In this document: piece by piece, positions 1 to 10,411 of the stretch
How the letters are laid out: every line of letters begins with the position of its first letter
Position numbering within the stretch: the stretch's first letter is position 1
NCBI RefSeq assembly: GCF_900116445.1
Contig: NZ_FPBH01000041.1
Span: 1 to 64,000 of the forward strand
DNA length: 64,000 nucleotides
From: Paraburkholderia aspalathi
GTDB lineage: Bacteria; Pseudomonadota; Gammaproteobacteria; Burkholderiales; Burkholderiaceae
Reading direction: 5' to 3'
Program-made: the position numbers and the translations under genes
The notes under the pieces: model-generated
The model's database searches: none
What the model was told of the DNA's origin: nothing
The model's input: only the letters and a program-made list of their open reading frames with translations

Positions 1-189
1 CACTTTTTTAAATATTCCCCTTTCCGGGTGTCCAGGTTTACTTGACCACTACAGTGCCGCCCCGCACAGGGGCAACGCTAATAGACCACTAACAAAACAA
101 GGCACCAAAGCCAGAACAAGGAAAGGCCAAAGCCCCAAGAACACGGCCAATGCCGCCGCAAAAGGCAAAAAAGCCAAAAACCAAAACCA
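1..189. other. Intergenic stretch, no gene recognised
   Basis: No convincing coding region is seen. It contains a short GC-rich inverted repeat (GCCCC at 59-63 against GGGGC at 69-73) followed by a strongly purine-rich, low-complexity stretch on the plus strand (about 90-189). The hairpin could be part of a terminator or small RNA belonging to a gene beyond the left edge, but nothing in view decides this. Confidence 0.4.
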
Positions 190-921
190 CTAGCCGCCGC
201 GAGGCGCCCGAATCGCCTCTTCAAACCTCCGGTTAGCCTCCCCAACCTCAGCCCTGAACTGCTGCAAAGCACTAACCTCCAAATCCGGCGGCATCAAAGC
301 CGCCCACAACACATCGATTAACTGCCCCGCGGTAGCGTCAATATCGATATGCCGATTAGCCAGCGTAGCGTCCCACAGCACATGTTCCATCGGCCCAAAC
401 ACCATCGACCGCAATAACCTCAACGGCATATCAGCCCGAATCTGCCCCGTCTCCTGGCCCTGCGCCAACACCCTCATCAACGGCGCCGTATACCGCCGCT
501 GCAATTCAGTCAGCGCCTCACTCAACTCATGATGCCGGGCCCGGCCCTCCGACAACACCAAAGCACACAGATCCGTGCCATTCACCAGCATCAACCGCAA
601 ATGCGTCCGCACAATAAAAGCAAACTGCTGCCGCACGCTGCCATCCCGTGGCAGCCCCGACTCGATCGCTTCAATGATCTCGTCGTACCAGTCGCCAATC
701 ACCCGCGCGCATAACTCGCGCTTGCCGCGGAAATAACTGAATACCGTCGCCTCGGAAATCCCCAGGCGCTGCGCAATCTCCGCCGTCGTCGCGCGCTCGT
801 AGCCCTTCTCGGAGAACACGTCGCGCCCCGCCTGCAAGATCTCTTTCACGCGCTGCTGAGACTTGCGCCCCGCCGGCTGGCGGCGCGAGGCAGGTAACTC
901 AGCCTTCATGGCAACCGTCAT
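190..921 (-). CDS. TetR/AcrR family regulator, probable liu operon repressor
   Basis: A 243-residue one-component regulator. The N-terminal third carries a TetR helix-turn-helix (EIAQRLGISEATVFSYF around residues 45-61), preceded by a basic stretch (SRRQPAGRKSQQR); the rest is a helical ligand domain without recognised residues. The frame is open upstream to 1140, but the upstream 73 codons read like non-coding DNA and the TetR fold begins just after the ATG at 921 (a second ATG lies at 909). It is divergent from the leucine degradation operon starting at 1202. TetR regulators of liu genes (LiuQ type) have been proposed for beta-proteobacteria by comparative genomics, so control of liuABCD is a reasonable inference; the ligand would be an acyl-CoA intermediate. 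Confidence 0.8.
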   Translation of the reverse strand: MTVAMKAELPASRRQPAGRKSQQRVKEILQAGRDVFSEKGYERATTAEIAQRLGISEATVFSYFRGKRELCARVIGDWYDEIIEAIESGLPRDGSVRQQFAFIVRTHLRLMLVNGTDLCALVLSEGRARHHELSEALTELQRRYTAPLMRVLAQGQETGQIRADMPLRLLRSMVFGPMEHVLWDATLANRHIDIDATAGQLIDVLWAALMPPDLEVSALQQFRAEVGEANRRFEEAIRAPRGG

Positions 922-1042
922 ATGAGTCCAGTTCAGTTTTGTGAGGCCAATCGCCTCGGTCACACCCATCCCATCACTGTATAGCGGCTCCAGACGCCTG
1001 CCAACCGGTTTCTGAGTGATACTCAAAAATACCACTTGACGC

Positions 1043-1050
1043 TTACGTAA
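1043..1050. promoter_or_regulatory. Candidate operator in the tetR-liuA divergent region
   Basis: An 8-bp perfect palindrome TTACGTAA lies in the 280-bp gap between the divergent tetR and liuA genes, directly after a -35-like TTGACG (1036-1041). Its position fits an operator for the TetR protein or for a promoter of the liu operon. There is no second copy in the gap, so this is only a candidate. Confidence 0.35.
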
Positions 1051-1201
1051 ATCTGGCGTGAAATGCGCCTTGAACGTTTCGCGCCTCGTGCGGGGCGGTA
1101 ATGGCGGCCCATAAGGCCGCTGCCGCCAGCTGAGCCGCACTCAGACGGGCCGGTGCCTACCCAGGCAACCCGGTCCGCCAACGAACTCTGGAGACACTGC
1201 A

Positions 1202-2383
1202 ATGAGCAACCTGCCCGGTTTGCAATTCCCGCTCGGCGAAGAAATCGAAATGCTGCGCGACAGCATCGCCGGATTCGCCGCCAAAGAAATCGCCCCGCGT
1301 GCCGCGGAAATCGATCGCACGGATCAGTTCCCCATGGACCTGTGGCGAAAATTCGGCGACCTGGGCGTGCTCGGCATGACGGTCTCGGAGGAGTACGGCG
1401 GCGCGAATATGGGCTACACGGCGCACATGATCGCGATGGAAGAAATCTCGCGCGCGTCGGCATCGGTCGGTCTCTCGTACGGCGCGCACTCGAATCTGTG
1501 CGTCAACCAGATTCATCGCAACGGCACGGCAGCGCAGAAGGAAAAATATCTGCCCAAGCTGGTCTCCGGCGAACACATCGGCGCTCTCGCCATGAGCGAA
1601 CCGAACGCGGGTTCGGACGTCGTCAGCATGAAGCTGCGCGCGGAGAAGAAGGGCGATCACTATGTGCTGAACGGCACGAAAATGTGGATCACCAACGGCC
1701 CGGATTGCGACACGCTGGTCGTCTATGCCAAAACCGATCCCGAAGCGAATTCGCGTGGCATTACCGCGTTTATCGTCGAGAAGGGCATGAAGGGTTTCTC
1801 GGTCGCGCAAAAACTCGACAAGCTCGGCATGCGCGGTTCGCACACCGGCGAATTGGTGTTCCAGGACGTCGAAGTGCCGGAAGAAAATATCCTCGGCCAG
1901 TTGAACGGCGGCGCGAAGGTGCTGATGAGCGGCCTCGATTACGAACGCGCCGTGCTCGCCGGTGGTCCGACCGGCATCATGGTCGCGGTTATGGACGCAG
2001 TCGTGCCGTATATCCACGACCGCAAGCAATTCGGTCAGCCGATCGGCGAATTCCAGCTGATTCAAGGCAAGGTCGCGGATCTGTACACCACGCTGCAAGC
2101 GTGCCGCGCGTATCTCTACGCGGTGGGCCGGCAACTCGATACGCTCGGCAAGGACCACGTGCGCCAGGTGCGCAAAGACTGCGCGGGCGTGATTCTCTAC
2201 ACGGCTGAAAAAGCGACGTGGATGGCCGGCGAGGCAATCCAGATTCTCGGCGGCAATGGCTATATCAACGAGTATCCGGTCGGCCGTCTGTGGCGCGATG
2301 CGAAGCTCTATGAAATCGGCGCGGGCACGAGCGAAATCCGCCGCATGCTGATCGGCCGCGAACTGTTCGCCGAGACGGCTTGA
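1202..2383 (+). CDS. liuA: Isovaleryl-CoA dehydrogenase
   Basis: A 393-residue FAD-dependent acyl-CoA dehydrogenase that oxidises isovaleryl-CoA to 3-methylcrotonyl-CoA in leucine catabolism, passing electrons to ETF. The family motifs are visible: ALAMSEPNAGSD near residue 128, WITNG near 162, and the C-terminal QILGGNGY and EIGAGTSEIRR. The catalytic glutamate sits at residue 248 in LDYERAVLAGGP, the position typical of isovaleryl-CoA dehydrogenases rather than short- or medium-chain enzymes, which use a C-terminal glutamate. Length is normal for the family. It is the first gene of a four-gene run (liuABCD); the start is an ATG after GGAGACACTGCA. The assignment rests on the active-site placement and the mccBA neighbours. 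Confidence 0.95.
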   Translation: MSNLPGLQFPLGEEIEMLRDSIAGFAAKEIAPRAAEIDRTDQFPMDLWRKFGDLGVLGMTVSEEYGGANMGYTAHMIAMEEISRASASVGLSYGAHSNLCVNQIHRNGTAAQKEKYLPKLVSGEHIGALAMSEPNAGSDVVSMKLRAEKKGDHYVLNGTKMWITNGPDCDTLVVYAKTDPEANSRGITAFIVEKGMKGFSVAQKLDKLGMRGSHTGELVFQDVEVPEENILGQLNGGAKVLMSGLDYERAVLAGGPTGIMVAVMDAVVPYIHDRKQFGQPIGEFQLIQGKVADLYTTLQACRAYLYAVGRQLDTLGKDHVRQVRKDCAGVILYTAEKATWMAGEAIQILGGNGYINEYPVGRLWRDAKLYEIGAGTSEIRRMLIGRELFAETA

Positions 2384-2399
2384 GCCACACTTTGCATGG

Positions 2400-2433
2400 G
2401 ATCGGAGTAAGGGCTTTGCATCCAACTCCGATC
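2400..2433 (+). promoter_or_regulatory. Intergenic hairpin between liuA and liuB
   Basis: GATCGGAGT (2400-2408) and ACTCCGATC (2425-2433) form a perfect 9-bp stem with a 16-base loop, ending about 20 bases before the liuB start and just before its Shine-Dalgarno (GAGGAG). TTTGCAT occurs both just before the stem and inside the loop. There is no T-tract, so this looks more like an mRNA processing or stability element than a terminator. Confidence 0.5.
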
Positions 2434-2453
2434 GACAGAGGAGATTCCAAGCA

Positions 2454-4061
2454 ATGCCGATCATCGAATCAAAACTGAATCCGCGCTCGGACGACTTCCG
2501 CACCAATGCGGCGGCGCTCGAAGCGCTGGTCGCCGATCTTCGCGCGAAGGTCGAGAAACTCGCGCTGGGTGGCGGGCAGGCGGCGCGCGACAAACACACG
2601 GGCCGCGGCAAGCTGCTGCCGCGCGACCGCATCGAGAAACTGCTCGATCCTGGCACGCCGTTTCTCGAGTTCTCGCAACTCGCAGCCTATGGCATGTACC
2701 ACAACGATGCGCCGGGCGCGGGCGTCATCACCGGCATTGGCCGTATCGCGGGGCAGGAGTGCGTGATCGTTTGCAATGACGCGACGGTCAAAGGCGGCAC
2801 CTACTATCCCGTCACCGTGAAAAAGCACGTACGGGCGCAGGAAATCGCCGCCGAAAACCATCTGCCGTGCGTCTACCTGGTCGACTCGGGCGGCGCGAAT
2901 CTGCCGAATCAGGACGACGTGTTCCCCGATCGCGATCACTTCGGCCGCATCTTCTTCAATCAGGCGAATCTGTCCGCGGCAGGCATTCCGCAGATCGCCG
3001 TCGTGATGGGTTCGTGCACGGCAGGCGGCGCCTACGTGCCGGCCATGAGCGACGAATCGATCATCGTCAAGAATCAGGGGACGATTTTTCTGGGCGGACC
3101 GCCGCTCGTCAAAGCCGCAACCGGTGAAGTGGTGAGCGCGGAAGACCTCGGCGGCGGCGACGTGCATACGCGTCTGTCGGGCGTGGTCGATCATCTCGCG
3201 CAGAACGACGCGCATGCGTTGGGTATTGCGCGCAGCATCGTCGGCAATCTGAATCGCACGAAGCAGGTGCCGGTGGCGTTGCAGGAGCCGAAGCCGCCGC
3301 GCTATGACGTGAAGAGCATGTACGGCGTGATTCCCGTCGATACGCGCAAGCCCTTCGATATTCGCGAGGTAATCGCGCGTATCGTCGACGATTCCGCGTT
3401 CGACGAATTCAAGGCCCGTTATGGCACCACACTCGTGTGCGGCTTCGCGCATATCTGGGGACATCCGGTCGGCATCATCGCGAACAACGGCATTCTGTTT
3501 TCGGAGTCGGCGCTCAAGGGCGCGCACTTCATCGAACTGTGCTGCCAGCGCAAGATTCCGCTGGTGTTCCTGCAGAACATCACGGGCTTCATGGTGGGCC
3601 GCAAGTACGAAAACGAAGGCATCGCGCGTAACGGCGCGAAGATGGTGACGGCGGTGGCCACGGCGAAGGTGCCGAAGTTCACGGTGATCATCGGCGGTTC
3701 GTTCGGGGCAGGCAACTATGGCATGTGCGGCCGCGCGTATTCGCCGCGCTTCCTGTGGATGTGGCCGAACGCGCGGATCTCGGTGATGGGCGGCGAGCAG
3801 GCGGCCTCGGTGCTGGCCACGGTCAAGCGCGACGGCATCGAAGGCAAGGGCGGTGCGTGGAGCGCGGAAGAAGAAGAGGCGTTCAAGCAACCGATCCGCG
3901 ATCAATACGAGCATCAGGGCCACCCGTACTATGCCAGCGCCCGTCTCTGGGACGACGGCGTGATCGACCCGGCGCAAACGCGCGATGTGCTTGGGCTCGG
4001 CCTCTCGGCGACGATGAACGCACCGATCGAAGACACGCGTTTCGGCGTGTTCAGAATGTGA
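2454..4061 (+). CDS. liuB: Methylcrotonyl-CoA carboxylase, carboxyltransferase (beta) subunit
   Basis: A 535-residue carboxyltransferase subunit that moves the carboxyl group from biotin onto 3-methylcrotonyl-CoA, giving 3-methylglutaconyl-CoA. The N-terminal half carries ARDKHTGRGKLLPRDRI and the acyl-CoA carboxylase region VVMGSCTAGGAYVPAMSDE; the C-terminal half carries the second crotonase-like domain with FLQNITGFMVG and GGSFGAGNYGMCGRAYSPRF. The length matches MccB and is longer than most propionyl-CoA carboxylase beta chains. It lies between liuA and liuC and works with the biotin subunit encoded by liuD at 4959. The start is preceded by GAGGAG at the usual distance. Confidence 0.95.
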   Translation: MPIIESKLNPRSDDFRTNAAALEALVADLRAKVEKLALGGGQAARDKHTGRGKLLPRDRIEKLLDPGTPFLEFSQLAAYGMYHNDAPGAGVITGIGRIAGQECVIVCNDATVKGGTYYPVTVKKHVRAQEIAAENHLPCVYLVDSGGANLPNQDDVFPDRDHFGRIFFNQANLSAAGIPQIAVVMGSCTAGGAYVPAMSDESIIVKNQGTIFLGGPPLVKAATGEVVSAEDLGGGDVHTRLSGVVDHLAQNDAHALGIARSIVGNLNRTKQVPVALQEPKPPRYDVKSMYGVIPVDTRKPFDIREVIARIVDDSAFDEFKARYGTTLVCGFAHIWGHPVGIIANNGILFSESALKGAHFIELCCQRKIPLVFLQNITGFMVGRKYENEGIARNGAKMVTAVATAKVPKFTVIIGGSFGAGNYGMCGRAYSPRFLWMWPNARISVMGGEQAASVLATVKRDGIEGKGGAWSAEEEEAFKQPIRDQYEHQGHPYYASARLWDDGVIDPAQTRDVLGLGLSATMNAPIEDTRFGVFRM

Positions 4062-4089
4062 CAGAGCGCAACGCGCAGGAGCTGTAACG

Positions 4090-4875
4090 ATGCAATACGA
4101 AACGCTGAATGTCGCTTTCGCCGGGCAGATCGCCACGGTCACGCTGAATCGGCCTGACGTGCGCAACGCGTTCAATGAAACGATGATCGCCGAGATTACC
4201 TCGGTTTTCAAGGCCCTGAACGCGCGCGACGACGTGCGTGCGGTAGTGCTCGCCGCGAACGGCAAGGCATTCTGCGCGGGCGCCGATCTGAACTGGATGA
4301 AGAAGATGGCCGGTTACTCGGACGACGAGAACCGTGCCGACGCGATGCTGCTGGCGAACATGCTGTCGTCGATCTATCGCTGCAGCAAACCGGTAATCGC
4401 ACGGGTGAACGGCGACGCCTACGCTGGCGGCATGGGTCTGATCTCGGCGTGCGATATCGTCGTCGCGGTGGAGAGCGCGCGTTTTTGCCTGTCGGAAGCG
4501 CGTCTCGGCCTGATCCCGGCCACCATCGCGCCGTACGTGATCCGCGCGCTGGGTGAGCAGGCGTCGCGCCGCTACTTCGCGACCGCTGAGCAGTTCGATT
4601 GCGCGACGGCGTTCCGCCTCGGCCTGGTTAGCGAAGCGGTCAGCGCGGAACAACTCGACGCTACCGTGCAGCAGATCGCCGAGACGCTTTGCGCAAACGG
4701 TCCGCAAGCGGTGCGTGCCTGCAAGCAGCTCGTACAGGATATCGCCGGCCGTGAGTTGAACGCGGCGCTGATCGAGGACACGGCGGCGCGCATCGCGCGC
4801 ACGCGAGCCGGCGCGGAAGGCCGCGAAGGCGTCGCGTCGTTCCTCGAAAAACGCACACCTTCGTGGCGCAACTGA
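4090..4875 (+). CDS. liuC: Methylglutaconyl-CoA hydratase (enoyl-CoA hydratase family)
   Basis: A 261-residue crotonase-fold enzyme. The oxyanion-hole region FCAGADLNWMKKMAG (about residue 60) and the second half GDAYAGGMGLISACDIVVA with FCLSEARLGLIPATIAPYV are clear. It lies 28 bases after liuB and 83 bases before liuD, so the expected reaction is hydration of 3-methylglutaconyl-CoA to HMG-CoA; context decides this, since crotonase family members cannot be told apart by motif alone. A GGAG Shine-Dalgarno lies 8-11 bases before the ATG. Confidence 0.88.
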   Translation: MQYETLNVAFAGQIATVTLNRPDVRNAFNETMIAEITSVFKALNARDDVRAVVLAANGKAFCAGADLNWMKKMAGYSDDENRADAMLLANMLSSIYRCSKPVIARVNGDAYAGGMGLISACDIVVAVESARFCLSEARLGLIPATIAPYVIRALGEQASRRYFATAEQFDCATAFRLGLVSEAVSAEQLDATVQQIAETLCANGPQAVRACKQLVQDIAGRELNAALIEDTAARIARTRAGAEGREGVASFLEKRTPSWRN

Positions 4876-4958
4876 AGCGCAAACAAGCAGACATTCCGAG
4901 GCGCTCGTCAGCCCTCATCAGAACAACAGCCCGAGCGGGACATTCACCGAGACACCTC

Positions 4959-6971
<2,013 letters not shown>

Positions 6972-6986
6972 CGGTAACGGCCGTGC

Positions 6987-7778
6987 TTAAACGAGGCGCG
7001 CGTAGCCGGCGGCGCGCGCTTCGTTTTCGAGTTGCTCGATCCGTTCGTAGTCGGTGAGCGGCAACGCGGAAAAGCCCTTCAGACGCAGGCGTTTGGCACG
7101 TTCGGGCTGGGCGCGGTGCGCTTCGTTGAGTGCCTCGCGCAGCGTCTCGATCGTCGCGGACGGCACGTTGTTGGAAGCAATCAAAGGCAAGCCCGGCGAT
7201 GCCGCCGTCAAGCCGATTTGCCGAACCTTTTGCGCCAGTTCCGGCAATTCATCACAGACAAACGCGAACGTCACGCAGTCGATTGCGGCGACGTCCGCGC
7301 GATTGTCGACCACCGCTCGCAACGACCCGAGATGCGAACCGGTGCGCAGCACCGCGCTGAAAAACGCGCTCTTGCGCGCAAGCGGCGCCACCGCGTGGCG
7401 AAACACATTCATGCCGCTATTCGAATCGTCCTGATTGTAGGCGGCACGCGCGCCACGGCACGCCGCGAGCGAATCGAACTGCGACTCCGCTCGCGTGACC
7501 AGCACGCTCGAATAATCCGCGCCTGCGCAGCCCGGCGCATCGAATTGCGGCGTGGCGATCACCTGAACCTGCTCGTTCAAGCCATGCACCAAGGGATAGC
7601 CGCAGGTTTGCGAGAGCAGTACGTTAGGGCGCCGCCAGAAGCCATGCAATTCTTCGTCGGGCTCGACGATGCGGCAGGCCGGGCTCACCATGCGCAGGAC
7701 GTCGTCCAGCCACTCGCGCCACACAGTGGCGAGCGCGGGTGTCACGTTGTACATCGGCAGGGCGGCGATCCAGGTCAT
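6987..7778 (-). CDS. PhnD-like (phosphonate/phosphite-type) substrate-binding protein without signal peptide
   Basis: A 263-residue protein with the pattern of the PhnD/SsuA-like periplasmic binding fold: an N-terminal strand IAALPMYNV, SQTCGYPLVHG near residue 58, and YNQDDSNSGMNVFRHAVAPL near 112 followed by SHLGSLRAVVDNRADVAAIDCV, the usual ligand-loop and 'duplicated sequence, count gene product' segments. No signal peptide or lipobox is present: the N-terminus goes straight into the first strand. No ABC transporter gene is adjacent. It may therefore be a cytoplasmic or stand-alone sensor-like member. Ligand unknown. It converges on liuD, and its last codons form the operon terminator hairpin. 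Confidence 0.7.
   Translation of the reverse strand: MTWIAALPMYNVTPALATVWREWLDDVLRMVSPACRIVEPDEELHGFWRRPNVLLSQTCGYPLVHGLNEQVQVIATPQFDAPGCAGADYSSVLVTRAESQFDSLAACRGARAAYNQDDSNSGMNVFRHAVAPLARKSAFFSAVLRTGSHLGSLRAVVDNRADVAAIDCVTFAFVCDELPELAQKVRQIGLTAASPGLPLIASNNVPSATIETLREALNEAHRAQPERAKRLRLKGFSALPLTDYERIEQLENEARAAGYARLV
6989..7026 (+). terminator. Terminator at the end of the liu operon, inside the convergent gene's 3' end
   Basis: AAACGAGGCGCGCG (6989-7002) pairs with the sequence ending TTCGTTT at 7026, giving a 14-bp stem with one G-U pair and a 10-base loop, followed by a T on the plus strand. It lies 18 bases after the liuD stop and covers the last codons of the convergent gene at 6987-7778, so it may work in both directions. 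Confidence 0.75.
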
Positions 7779-7797
7779 GGACGCGATTCTGGCATAC

Positions 7798-8076
7798 CTA
7801 ATGTCTGACCATTCGGAATTCGTCGAGACCCAGGCGCACCGGCTCGGTCTCTTTGAACGGCCACTTGCACTCCACCACCTTCAGTATTTCCAGTTGCGCG
7901 TCTTCGAACGCGACGAGCAAATCCGTGCGCCGCTTGCTCGCGGCCCCGCAATAGGTCATCAGCGCCTCGGCGCTGACCTCGAAGACCTGCACCCGATCGT
8001 CATAGCAGACGCGGAAGGCGACAGTCGCGCATTCCGTGACACAGGGCCTGAATCCTTCATCGACATATACCGACAT
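7798..8076 (-). CDS. Small DUF1488-like protein
   Basis: A 92-residue soluble protein starting MSVYVDEGFRP. The frame is open much further upstream (to 8496), but the ATG at 8076 has a good Shine-Dalgarno (GGGAGG, 5 bases away) and the upstream part overlaps the C-terminus of the next gene antisense, so the short form was chosen. Content and length (VAFRVCYDDRVQVFEVSAEAL, then a helical second half with KRRTDLLVAFED) resemble DUF1488 proteins of Burkholderia, which have no known function. It lies between two other minus-strand genes but behind a terminator, so it probably has its own promoter. Confidence 0.65.
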   Translation of the reverse strand: MSVYVDEGFRPCVTECATVAFRVCYDDRVQVFEVSAEALMTYCGAASKRRTDLLVAFEDAQLEILKVVECKWPFKETEPVRLGLDEFRMVRH

Positions 8077-8143
8077 GACAACCTCCCGCCGCACGCCTGA
8101 GTCATCAGGATGACTGGCCCTAAGCTTTCGGTATGTGGGAAAA

Positions 8144-8168
8144 CCGGCATTTGCTGTGAAAATGCCGG
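8144..8168 (-). terminator. Rho-independent terminator of the PNPOx-reductase gene
   Basis: CCGGCATTT (8144-8152) and AAATGCCGG (8160-8168) form a perfect 9-bp stem with a 7-base loop. On the minus strand the stem is followed by TTTTCCC, the classic arrangement, and it lies about 95 bases after the stop of the gene at 8262-10373. Confidence 0.8.
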
Positions 8169-8261
8169 GCCTCCGTTCCATCTTACCGGTCGAAAATAAT
8201 TGTCGCTTGAGTGGCCGCGTGCGCGTAGTCAGAATTCGCGTCAGGACGGCGGGCCCGTCAT

Positions 8262-10373
8262 TCAGAGTTCCAACGTCAGTCCGTCCGTTGCGGCGACGTC
8301 GTCGGCGACCGGCCGGCCCATGCAGATGAGGGCATGGCCTTCCTCGATGGAGGCGTCCGTCGGTGCTTCGTAGGCGACTCGCCCGTTCAACACGCGCGTG
8401 GAGCATGTGCCGCACATCCCGGAGCGGCAGCTCGACGGCGCGGCGATCCCGGATGCCTCGGCGAGATCGAGAAGCGTGCCGTTCTCCGGCAGCCATTGAA
8501 CCGTGCGCTGCGAGCGCGCGAACGTCACGGGTATGCCTGCGCCGTCGCTTGCCGGCACGTTTGCGGGGCGCGCGCTTTGGCCGTTTTCCGCCGCCGCCGG
8601 TGGGATTGCCGGCGTGCGTTTGACAGTTGCCGGTCCAAACGCCTCAAAGCGAATTCTGTTATCGGCGACGTTGAGCGCGCGTAATCCTTCATACAGTTCA
8701 CGCATGAACGACTCGGGTCCGCACAGATAGAAGTCGTAGTCGTCGAAGGGCAGCGCGCGTTTGATTTCAGCCAGGGTCACGCGACCGGGTAAGGCGCCGT
8801 AAGGCGATTGGGTGGCTGGATCGGCGGCGCTGTCGAACAGGTGCATCGAGACGGCCGGATGGCGCGACGAGAGTTCCTGCAGGTGCGCGCTGAACGGCCG
8901 GTCGCCGTCGCGTCGCGCGCCATGGAAAAAATACAGCGGCTTGGGCGGACTATTCGGTTCGCGCGCGGCAATCGCGTGATGCAGCATCGTGATCATCGGC
9001 GTGATGCCGATGCCCGCCGAAATGAACACGGCAGGGCGCGGGCTGGCTGAATCGTAGGTGAATGCGCCACGTGGCACCATCGCTTCGATCTGCATGCCGG
9101 CGGCGAAGCGGTCATGCAGCCAGGCGGAGCCGACGCCGTCGCGTTTCACGGTGATTCGGTACTGCTGCCGGTTGCTCGCGTCGGACAGCGTATAAGTGCG
9201 CGTCAGCGGCTTGTCCAAGCCGTCGACCGGGACGCGGATCGGCAAGTATTGCCCAGGCTCGTACACCGGCAACGGCGAGCCGTCCGCCGATTCAAAATAG
9301 AACGATCGGATCATGGGCGTTTCTTCGCGCACGGCGGCGATCTTGAGCTTTTTCCACGGCGATTCGAGTTGTGAAGCTGGCAGTGAAGCGGGCACCGAAG
9401 CCTGCGTCACGAACTGCGGCGCATAGCCGACTTCCGACCAACGAAACGGTAACGCCTGGCGGCTGCGCCGCACTTCGGTAATACGAAAGCGCACCAGCCG
9501 CTCGGCCAATGGAAACCTGGCCAGTTCCGGACCGTCCCACACGATCTCAGCGAGGGCCGCGATGTACAGCATGTCGCCGCTCGCAAAGTCTACGAACAGC
9601 AGGCCGGCGCGTGGATCGTGGACCAGGTTGCCCAGTGTGTTGAAGAAGCGGTTGCCGCTGAAATCGGGCGTTGTCAGGGTAGTCGCGTCGTCAACGCGTA
9701 CGAAGCCCGGCATGCCGCCGCGATGCGAAACATCGGCGCCGCGAGCCGGACCCGCATCTTCACTGACGTTCGCGCTGGCGATAAAGAAAGTATCCGCGTT
9801 GGCCAGCACTGCGCGGTCCGCGTCGCTGAGTTGAGTCGACGTCTCAACGGGTGTCCCAGTGCCGGTTGCACCACGCGTAACAAAAGTCGGCGTACGACTT
9901 TGAATATATTTGGCGCAGTTGCCGAAGCTTTGCATGACCTCGAGCGTGACCGTATCGCCATCTACCGACGACACCACGCCGTTGACGCGATTGCGTCGGC
10001 GGGTCTGCGCCTGCAGCCCCAGGCCACCGATCATCATGCCGGGCTGCCAGTACCCAGCCAACGGATCACCCGGTAAAACGCCGCCTTCGATCCGCAACGT
10101 GCGCGGGTCCGGGGACGATACAAAGCCCGGTTCGGCCGCGCGCAGGGTTGCCCACGGCTGGCCGTTTGCGTCGAGGCCGCCGAACACCATGAATGGCTGT
10201 TCGGCATAAAACTGCCGATGCTGATCCGGCATATAGCGACGGATGCCGCGACGACCGATCGATTCTGCCTCTTTGTCCACTCCGGCATGTTGCTGTACCA
10301 GGAGTTCGGCGGCGTGAAACGGCGACTCGGCGGCGTCCCAGCCGCGCGGCGCGCTGGAAGAATGCTGGGACAT
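8262..10373 (-). CDS. Three-module oxidoreductase: PNPOx-like FMN domain, ferredoxin reductase, 2Fe-2S ferredoxin
   Basis: A 703-residue cytoplasmic electron-transfer protein. Residues about 30-300 form a pyridoxamine-phosphate-oxidase-like split barrel (FMEVFGG-type start, later DPRAGLLFVDFASGDMLYI). Residues about 335-580 form a ferredoxin-NADP reductase module with the FAD motif RTYTLSD and the NAD motif SAGIGITPMITML. The C-terminus is a plant-type ferredoxin domain with cysteines at 649, 654, 657 and 684 (CRSGMCGTC and LIC), fitting one 2Fe-2S cluster. Such proteins are annotated as flavodoxin reductase hybrids; substrates are mostly unknown. It is downstream of a GST gene (38-base gap, GAGG before its ATG) and probably co-transcribed, with a LysR gene divergent. 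Confidence 0.85.
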   Translation of the reverse strand: MSQHSSSAPRGWDAAESPFHAAELLVQQHAGVDKEAESIGRRGIRRYMPDQHRQFYAEQPFMVFGGLDANGQPWATLRAAEPGFVSSPDPRTLRIEGGVLPGDPLAGYWQPGMMIGGLGLQAQTRRRNRVNGVVSSVDGDTVTLEVMQSFGNCAKYIQSRTPTFVTRGATGTGTPVETSTQLSDADRAVLANADTFFIASANVSEDAGPARGADVSHRGGMPGFVRVDDATTLTTPDFSGNRFFNTLGNLVHDPRAGLLFVDFASGDMLYIAALAEIVWDGPELARFPLAERLVRFRITEVRRSRQALPFRWSEVGYAPQFVTQASVPASLPASQLESPWKKLKIAAVREETPMIRSFYFESADGSPLPVYEPGQYLPIRVPVDGLDKPLTRTYTLSDASNRQQYRITVKRDGVGSAWLHDRFAAGMQIEAMVPRGAFTYDSASPRPAVFISAGIGITPMITMLHHAIAAREPNSPPKPLYFFHGARRDGDRPFSAHLQELSSRHPAVSMHLFDSAADPATQSPYGALPGRVTLAEIKRALPFDDYDFYLCGPESFMRELYEGLRALNVADNRIRFEAFGPATVKRTPAIPPAAAENGQSARPANVPASDGAGIPVTFARSQRTVQWLPENGTLLDLAEASGIAAPSSCRSGMCGTCSTRVLNGRVAYEAPTDASIEEGHALICMGRPVADDVAATDGLTLEL

Positions 10374-10411
10374 ATCGGCCTCTGCCCATTAGGGCGTGTG
10401 CACTTCTCTGG

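Noticed and set aside
1..272. Minus-strand frame 78-272 near the left edge
   Set aside because: Low-complexity Leu/Trp/Arg translation from a purine-rich stretch that overlaps the tetR 3' end; no ribosome site.
1157..2656. Long minus-strand frames opposite liuABCD (also 2469-4265, 5301-6029, 6060-6869)
   Set aside because: High-GC antisense shadows of strong genes; Arg/His/Ala-rich translations with no domain.
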